Below are positions 57,436 through 61,824 of a DNA stretch of 61,824 nucleotides, piece after piece. Made by a program: the position numbers and the translations under genes. This DNA is from Bin22 sp034428635 (GTDB lineage: Bacteria; Chloroflexota; Dehalococcoidia; Lucifugimonadales; UBA3495). The stretch lies in contig DAOUHR010000170.1 in assembly GCA_034428635.1 (NCBI GenBank), positions 1 to 61,824 of the forward strand, read 5' to 3'. Position 1 is the first letter of the stretch; each line of letters starts with the position of its first letter. The notes under the pieces were generated by a model. The model did not search any database. It was not told the origin of the DNA and saw only the letters and a program-made list of their open reading frames with translations.

Positions 57436-59844
57436 ATGGCTACGGTCCAGAACTTTAGCGAAATATCAGGAGAGGAAGTCAGGCGGCGCGTCCGTGTGGC
57501 AATGGTCGCCTCCGGCATTGCTAACCAGATCAACAGCCGCTCCACGGAGCTCACGGAAAATTCCGAAGTGGTGCTCCGGCGGCGGTACCTGTCCAAAGAC
57601 CGGGAGGGCAACGTCCTGGAAGACCCGGACGGCATGTTCCGCCGGGTGGCACGCAACCTTTCCATGGCAGAGCTTAGCTACCCGCCGGTTACCGAAGCCG
57701 ACCGGCAGGCCGTGGAGGACGAGTTTTACGGCGTAATGCGCCGGCTGGAATTCATGCCCAACTCGCCGACCCTGATGAACGCCGGTCGCGAGCTGCAGCA
57801 GCTTTCCGCCTGCTTCGTCCTGCCCGTAGGCGACTCCCTGGACTCCATATTCGAACGGGTCAAGGAAACGGCGCTGATCCACAAGAGCGGCGGCGGCACC
57901 GGCTTTTCCTTCTCCCGGCTGCGGCCCGAGGGCGACGTGGTTGGCTCCACCGGCGGCGTGGCCTCCGGTCCCGTCAGCTTCATCAACGCCTTTGACGCCG
58001 CCACCGACGTGGTCAAGCAGGGCGGCACCCGCCGCGGCGCCAACATGGGCATCCTCAACGTGGACCATCCGGACATCCTCCGGTTCATCCACTCGAAGGA
58101 AGACGGCGCGCACCTGGTCAACTTCAATATTTCCGTGGCCGTTACCGAAGACTTCATGCAGCGGGTGGAACGGGGCCAGTCTTACGACCTGGTCAACCCC
58201 CGCACCGGCGATGTGACCGGCCAGCTTAACGCCCGGGACGTCTTCCAGGAAATGGTGCAGATGGCCTGGCAGACCGGAGACCCGGGCATCGTTTTCCTGG
58301 ACCGCATCAACCGGGACAACCCCAACCCCCAGCTGGGCGCCATAGAAAGCACCAACCCCTGCGGCGAGCAACCGTTGCTCCCCTTCGAGTCCTGCAACCT
58401 GGGTTCCCTTAACGTGGCCCGCATGGTCAAGTACACCGACGGCGAAGTGGTCATGGACTGGGACCGGCTGGCCGGGGCCGTTCGCACCGGCGTACGCATG
58501 CTGGACAACGTCATAGACATGAACAACTATCCCCTCGACGAGATCGAGGAGATGAGCAAGAAAACCCGCCGCATCGGCATGGGCATAATGGGCTTTTCCG
58601 ACCTGCTGGTGCAGCTGGGCATCCAGTACGATTCGGAGGAGGCGCTGGAACTGGGCGGCCAGGTTATGCGCCGCATCCAGGACGAGACCTACAAGGCCTC
58701 CATGGAACTCTCGGAATCCCGGGGCACCTTCCCGGCGTGGGAGGGCAGCGTGTACAACCAGCCGGGCAACGTCCGGCGCATGCGCAACTCCGCCCCGGTT
58801 ACCATCGCCCCCACGGGCACCATCAGCATCATCTCCGGGGCCTCCAGCGGCATTGAGCCCCTGTTCGCCCTGTCCTACGTCCGCAACGTCATGGATAACA
58901 CCCGCCTGGTGGAGGGCAATCCCTACTTCGAGGCAGTGGCCCGCAGCGAGGGCTTTTACTCCCAGGAACTGATGGAGCAGCTGGCCCAGTCAGGCACCCT
59001 CCACGACCTGGACGTGCCCGAGTGGGTAAAGGACGTGTTCCGCACCTCCCACGACATCACCCCGGAATGGCACGTGCGCATGCAGGCGGCCTTCCAGCAG
59101 TACACCGACAACTCGGTGTCCAAGACCATCAACTTCCCCAACACCGCCACCGTGGAGGACGTGGCCGAGGCCTACCGCCTGGCCTACGAAACGGGCTGCA
59201 AGGGCATTACCGTGTACCGGGACGGGAGCAAGGAGGGCCAGGTGCTCAGTACCGGCCAGACCGGCGCCCAGGAAGCGGGTCAGTCCGGCGCCGTAAGCGG
59301 GACCGTCCGGGTAATGCGGGACCGTCCCCGCCAGATCCAGGGCGTCACTGAGCGGGTGCATACCGGCCACGGCAATATGTACGTGACCATCAACTTCCAG
59401 GAAGAGGGCAAGCCCTTCGAGATCTTCACTACCCTGGGCAAGGCCGGCGGCTGCGACTCGGCCCAGCTGGAGGCCATCTCCCGCCTGGCGTCCCTGGCCC
59501 TGCGCTCCGGCGTCAGCGCCGAGGACGTGGTAGAGCAGTTGAAGGGAATCACCTGCTGCCCCTTCTGGGACGAGGGCACCCTGGTCCGCTCGGGCCCCGA
59601 CGCCGTGGCCCTGGCCCTGCAGCGCTACATGGAAGGCAATGCCGAGGAAGCGGAATCCACCGAGTCCAAATCGGTGCAGATGCAGTTTTTGCCGGAACCC
59701 ATGTACCACAACGGCAACGGCAATGGCAATGGCAACGGGGGCGCCGTCCCCACAGCCCGCAAGTGCCCCGACTGCAACACCCCGGTCATATACCAGGAAG
59801 GGTGTTTGATGTGCATTTCGTGTGGGTGGAACAAGTGTGAGTGA
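57436..59844 (+). CDS. nrdJ: Adenosylcobalamin-dependent (class II) ribonucleotide reductase
   Basis: This is an 802-residue class II RNR. It has the barrel and active-site segments NAGRELQQLSACFVLPVGDS near 115-134, GGGTGFSFSRLRPEGD near 153-168, STNPCGEQPLLPFESCNLGS near 304-323 and APTGTISIISGASSGIEPLF near 456-475. The C-terminal zinc-like Cys cluster is C-P-D-C then C-x-x-C-x4-C (near 776-801), preceded by a Gly/Asn repeat (NGNGNGNGNGG). It reduces ribonucleotides to deoxyribonucleotides using a B12 radical. GGAAGGGGTAGGGAA precedes the ATG. No cobalamin riboswitch motif was seen upstream. Likely controlled by NrdR. Confidence 0.96.
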   Translation: MATVQNFSEISGEEVRRRVRVAMVASGIANQINSRSTELTENSEVVLRRRYLSKDREGNVLEDPDGMFRRVARNLSMAELSYPPVTEADRQAVEDEFYGVMRRLEFMPNSPTLMNAGRELQQLSACFVLPVGDSLDSIFERVKETALIHKSGGGTGFSFSRLRPEGDVVGSTGGVASGPVSFINAFDAATDVVKQGGTRRGANMGILNVDHPDILRFIHSKEDGAHLVNFNISVAVTEDFMQRVERGQSYDLVNPRTGDVTGQLNARDVFQEMVQMAWQTGDPGIVFLDRINRDNPNPQLGAIESTNPCGEQPLLPFESCNLGSLNVARMVKYTDGEVVMDWDRLAGAVRTGVRMLDNVIDMNNYPLDEIEEMSKKTRRIGMGIMGFSDLLVQLGIQYDSEEALELGGQVMRRIQDETYKASMELSESRGTFPAWEGSVYNQPGNVRRMRNSAPVTIAPTGTISIISGASSGIEPLFALSYVRNVMDNTRLVEGNPYFEAVARSEGFYSQELMEQLAQSGTLHDLDVPEWVKDVFRTSHDITPEWHVRMQAAFQQYTDNSVSKTINFPNTATVEDVAEAYRLAYETGCKGITVYRDGSKEGQVLSTGQTGAQEAGQSGAVSGTVRVMRDRPRQIQGVTERVHTGHGNMYVTINFQEEGKPFEIFTTLGKAGGCDSAQLEAISRLASLALRSGVSAEDVVEQLKGITCCPFWDEGTLVRSGPDAVALALQRYMEGNAEEAESTESKSVQMQFLPEPMYHNGNGNGNGNGGAVPTARKCPDCNTPVIYQEGCLMCISCGWNKCE

Positions 59845-59882
59845 CGGGGGGAGAGTAAAATTAAGGCATTATCTAGGAATAG

Positions 59883-60350
59883 ATGGAGCTGACATTGGGC
59901 GAAATAAAGGAAACAATAGGGGAACGCATCAAGAGGCTCCGTGGTCAGTGCAGACTTAGCCAACATGATTTGGACGAGAAGGCTGGTCTGAGATTTGGAA
60001 CGATAGCTAGAATCGAAACAAACCGATTTCCTGCTAATGATGACATCCTCGAACCAGTGGCTTGGGCCCTTGATGTCTCGTTGGACTACTTAAAGACGGG
60101 GTACAGCGGCGAGAAACAGAGTGAGGTCGAATCATTAGTCGAAGCTCGGCTCCAAGAGCGGTTCGGTAGTCCATTGCTCGTTCAAGAATGTCTCGAAGAA
60201 TTCGTTCCCTCAGTAAGATTTCGTGGTCAGGATTTGTCAGAAGATGACCGCAAAGTTGTGAAGGAAAAGCTGGAAGAATACCTTGATTGGCGGGAAATTG
60301 AGGACGAGCTAAGGCTATTCAGTATAGGTGTCCAGTATGGCACGCAATAG
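59883..60350 (+). CDS. XRE-family helix-turn-helix regulator
   Basis: This 155-residue protein has a standard XRE HTH (GERIKRLRGQCRLSQHDLDE near 13-32; FGTIARIETNRF near 39-50) and an acidic helical C-terminal part. It is AT-richer than its neighbours. It overlaps the metalloprotease gene downstream by about 14 bases, a typical regulator/protease pair in which the protease inactivates the repressor. Confidence 0.88.
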   Translation: MELTLGEIKETIGERIKRLRGQCRLSQHDLDEKAGLRFGTIARIETNRFPANDDILEPVAWALDVSLDYLKTGYSGEKQSEVESLVEARLQERFGSPLLVQECLEEFVPSVRFRGQDLSEDDRKVVKEKLEEYLDWREIEDELRLFSIGVQYGTQ

Positions 60351-61128
60351 CCAGCAACAAATCGACAAAATAGTTGATGAATTTCGATTGCTGGCACTTC
60401 CCCACCCGCCGGATCTGAAGGCTCTTGCCAAGAGGTGGGGTGTAAAGTCCATCGAGGAAAGAGACATCGGATCTGACGCTATGCTGTTGCCTAGTGGTTC
60501 TGGTTATTCGATCATCCTAAAAAAAGCGAGTCTAGGGATCTTGGTCAGGCGTCAAAGGTTTTCTCTCGCTCACGAACTGGGGCACCTGCTTTTGCAAAAA
60601 TCAGAGAAAACCGGGGCCACCCTCAAATACCGTGGGCATGGCTACTCGGACGACGAAGAACGGTTATGCGACCAAATCGCCGCCGAAATCTTAATGCCCC
60701 GAATGGTCTTCTATGAAGATGGCTGGATGGAGGACTGGTCGCTACGAGGCCTCAGAAGTCTCTCTGACAAGTATGAGACTTCTCACGAAGCAACTGCCAT
60801 AAGAATGGTGGACTTGATGCCCGAAGAGGCTCTTATGGGAATCTGGAAACTGTCGCAAGTCGAAGGAAAAGTATCACTTGGATGGTCGCACAGAGGGAAC
60901 ACCTCATACGGGGTGCCTAGTACCCAAATACTGGCAAAGGAACGCCTGGAATTGATTGGTCGGGCTTGGAACAGTTCCCAAGTCGAAACGGGAGTCGCGC
61001 CCGTCAAGTTGGGACGCAGAAATCCTGTAGATGTTCCTGCTGAAGCAATGGGTTGGGGAAGAGGCGAAAACCGAAAGGTAATGGTCTTCTACTACCCCAC
61101 CCGTCAGCCTTCCCCCTCCCCCGTATAA
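60337..61128 (+). CDS. ImmA/IrrE-family metallo-endopeptidase
   Basis: This protein of about 263 residues has the zincin motif FSLAHELGHLLLQKSE near 77-92, with RLCDQIAAEILMPR near 113-126, the standard ImmA/IrrE core. A C-terminal extension of about 110 residues has no match I know. ATG 60337 was chosen over GTG 60328. It probably cleaves the adjacent XRE protein under stress; inferred from family pairing (ImmA/ImmR, IrrE/DdrO). Confidence 0.88.
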   Translation: MARNSQQQIDKIVDEFRLLALPHPPDLKALAKRWGVKSIEERDIGSDAMLLPSGSGYSIILKKASLGILVRRQRFSLAHELGHLLLQKSEKTGATLKYRGHGYSDDEERLCDQIAAEILMPRMVFYEDGWMEDWSLRGLRSLSDKYETSHEATAIRMVDLMPEEALMGIWKLSQVEGKVSLGWSHRGNTSYGVPSTQILAKERLELIGRAWNSSQVETGVAPVKLGRRNPVDVPAEAMGWGRGENRKVMVFYYPTRQPSPSPV

Positions 61129-61739
61129 AATGCCGTCGTCCGCCCAGCCGCGGCGTTGGCCACCGCCGGCTCCGTTCCCGCTACTATGGCCGCCTGCCCC
61201 CAGGCTTCGCTGCTGCCGGTGATGAAGGCGCGGCCTTCATCCGAATACGCGAACTCCTCATCCTCAATCTTGGGGGCATCCGGACGCTCCAGGTGCAGGG
61301 CTAGGCCCAGGAAGGCCATTTCCCAGCCCACGCCCACTGCCCCGGGGCCGAACTGGTCCCAGTGGGGTGAGAGCAGGGCGGTGTGAATGAGGACAAGACC
61401 AACCCGGCCGGCCTCTTCCTCCCACACCTGGACCGCCACCCAGCTTACGTCCCTGGCAAACTCCCAGGTCAAGCCAAAGTGCGACTGGAACTCGCAGGCG
61501 AAGATTGTCCCGCCAGCGTTGCCCTCCACCTGGTACCGTCCGCCCGGTTCCAGGTTGCCGCTGACCGGCGCGAACCAGCGGGGGATGCGATCGGCGCTGG
61601 TCACCGCGTCCCACAGGTCCTCCAGCGTCGTGGCGAAACTGCGGTAAAGGGAAACCGCACTGGCGGGCTGGCCGTCCTTCTCCAGGAAGGCTACCGTCCG
61701 TTCCAGCGCGGCTAATTGGGTTTCGGGGTTGAAGTTCAT
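61104..61739 (-). CDS. SRPBCC (AHSA1-like) domain protein
   Basis: This protein of 211 residues has LYRSFATTLEDLWDAVTSADRIPRWFAP near 32-59, a typical START/AHSA1 opening, and GGRYQVEGNAGGTIFACEF and LTWEFAR in the following strands. The C-terminal 60 residues are an added helical tail. ATG 61739 is preceded by GGAGGAGAACC; ATG 61757 has no ribosome site. The 3' end overlaps the convergent ImmA gene. No gene follows to the window end. Confidence 0.8.
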   Translation of the reverse strand: MNFNPETQLAALERTVAFLEKDGQPASAVSLYRSFATTLEDLWDAVTSADRIPRWFAPVSGNLEPGGRYQVEGNAGGTIFACEFQSHFGLTWEFARDVSWVAVQVWEEEAGRVGLVLIHTALLSPHWDQFGPGAVGVGWEMAFLGLALHLERPDAPKIEDEEFAYSDEGRAFITGSSEAWGQAAIVAGTEPAVANAAAGRTTAFYTGEGEG

Positions 61740-61824
61740 GGGCAGGTTCTCCTCCATGGTTCGATGGCAAGCGTGGCGTACTATGAGTGGCGGGAAATGG
61801 TGTTGTCAACGGTGGGGCCTCAGT

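Overview
The window looks like a chromosomal segment of an uncultured, GC-rich bacterium of the Chloroflexota, probably Dehalococcoidia/SAR202-like. The basis is the mix of several FMN-dependent luciferase-like monooxygenases (FMNOs), SDR dehydrogenases, a Rieske oxygenase, a GMC oxidoreductase and a DUF1800/DUF1501 pair with an NHL-repeat protein, together with a B12-dependent ribonucleotide reductase and a very reduced division cluster. This placement is inference; no rRNA or tRNA gene is visible.

Layout. 1-5.8 kb: a partial gene at the left edge, a repeat-filled gap, then DUF1800, DUF1501, NHL propeller and an AAC(2')-like acetyltransferase. 5.8-9.4 kb: a repeat zone with a 36-bp tandem array and two families of IS5-like MITEs, around a 653-residue orphan gene. 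10-18 kb: a catabolic block with four FMNOs, a sodium:solute symporter and an SDR. 18-27.3 kb (minus strand): the conserved order rpsB-tsf-pyrH-frr-uppS-cdsA-dxr-rseP. It is interrupted by a small AT-rich membrane ORF between rpsB and tsf, and by a DUF433/DUF5615 toxin-antitoxin-like pair between dxr and rseP. 27.5-34 kb: pgpA, a zincin, endonuclease IV, a DUF2283-containing pair, an orphan amino-acid binding lipoprotein, small genes and an MFS carrier. 34-38 kb: an Asp-box propeller and a divergent Fur/Zur regulator with a metal ABC transporter; a clear promoter and a candidate operator lie between them. 38-40.2 kb: a PLD-nuclease plus P-loop-ATPase coding sequence split by one in-frame TAA. 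40-50 kb: a Rieske oxygenase, three SDR-type enzymes, a PEP-mutase-family lyase, SRPBCC, HD and cupin proteins and a GMC oxidoreductase. 51-60 kb: rsmH-ftsA-ftsZ, then nrdR, two unknown genes with structured intergenic sequence, and nrdJ. 60-61.8 kb: an XRE/ImmA-like pair and an SRPBCC protein.

How the genes fit together. The minus-strand operon joins translation (S2, EF-Ts, RRF) with UMP kinase, phospholipid and isoprenoid synthesis and an intramembrane protease. The FMNO/SDR/Rieske/GMC genes look like an oxidative tool-kit for dissimilar organic substrates. Dispersed palindromes of at least five kinds, many ending in GCCCCTAC, fill most intergenic gaps. The points most worth checking are the stop-interrupted PLD-ATPase gene, the nested MITEs, the modules inserted in the ribosomal/lipid operon, and the folded region between nrdR and nrdJ.
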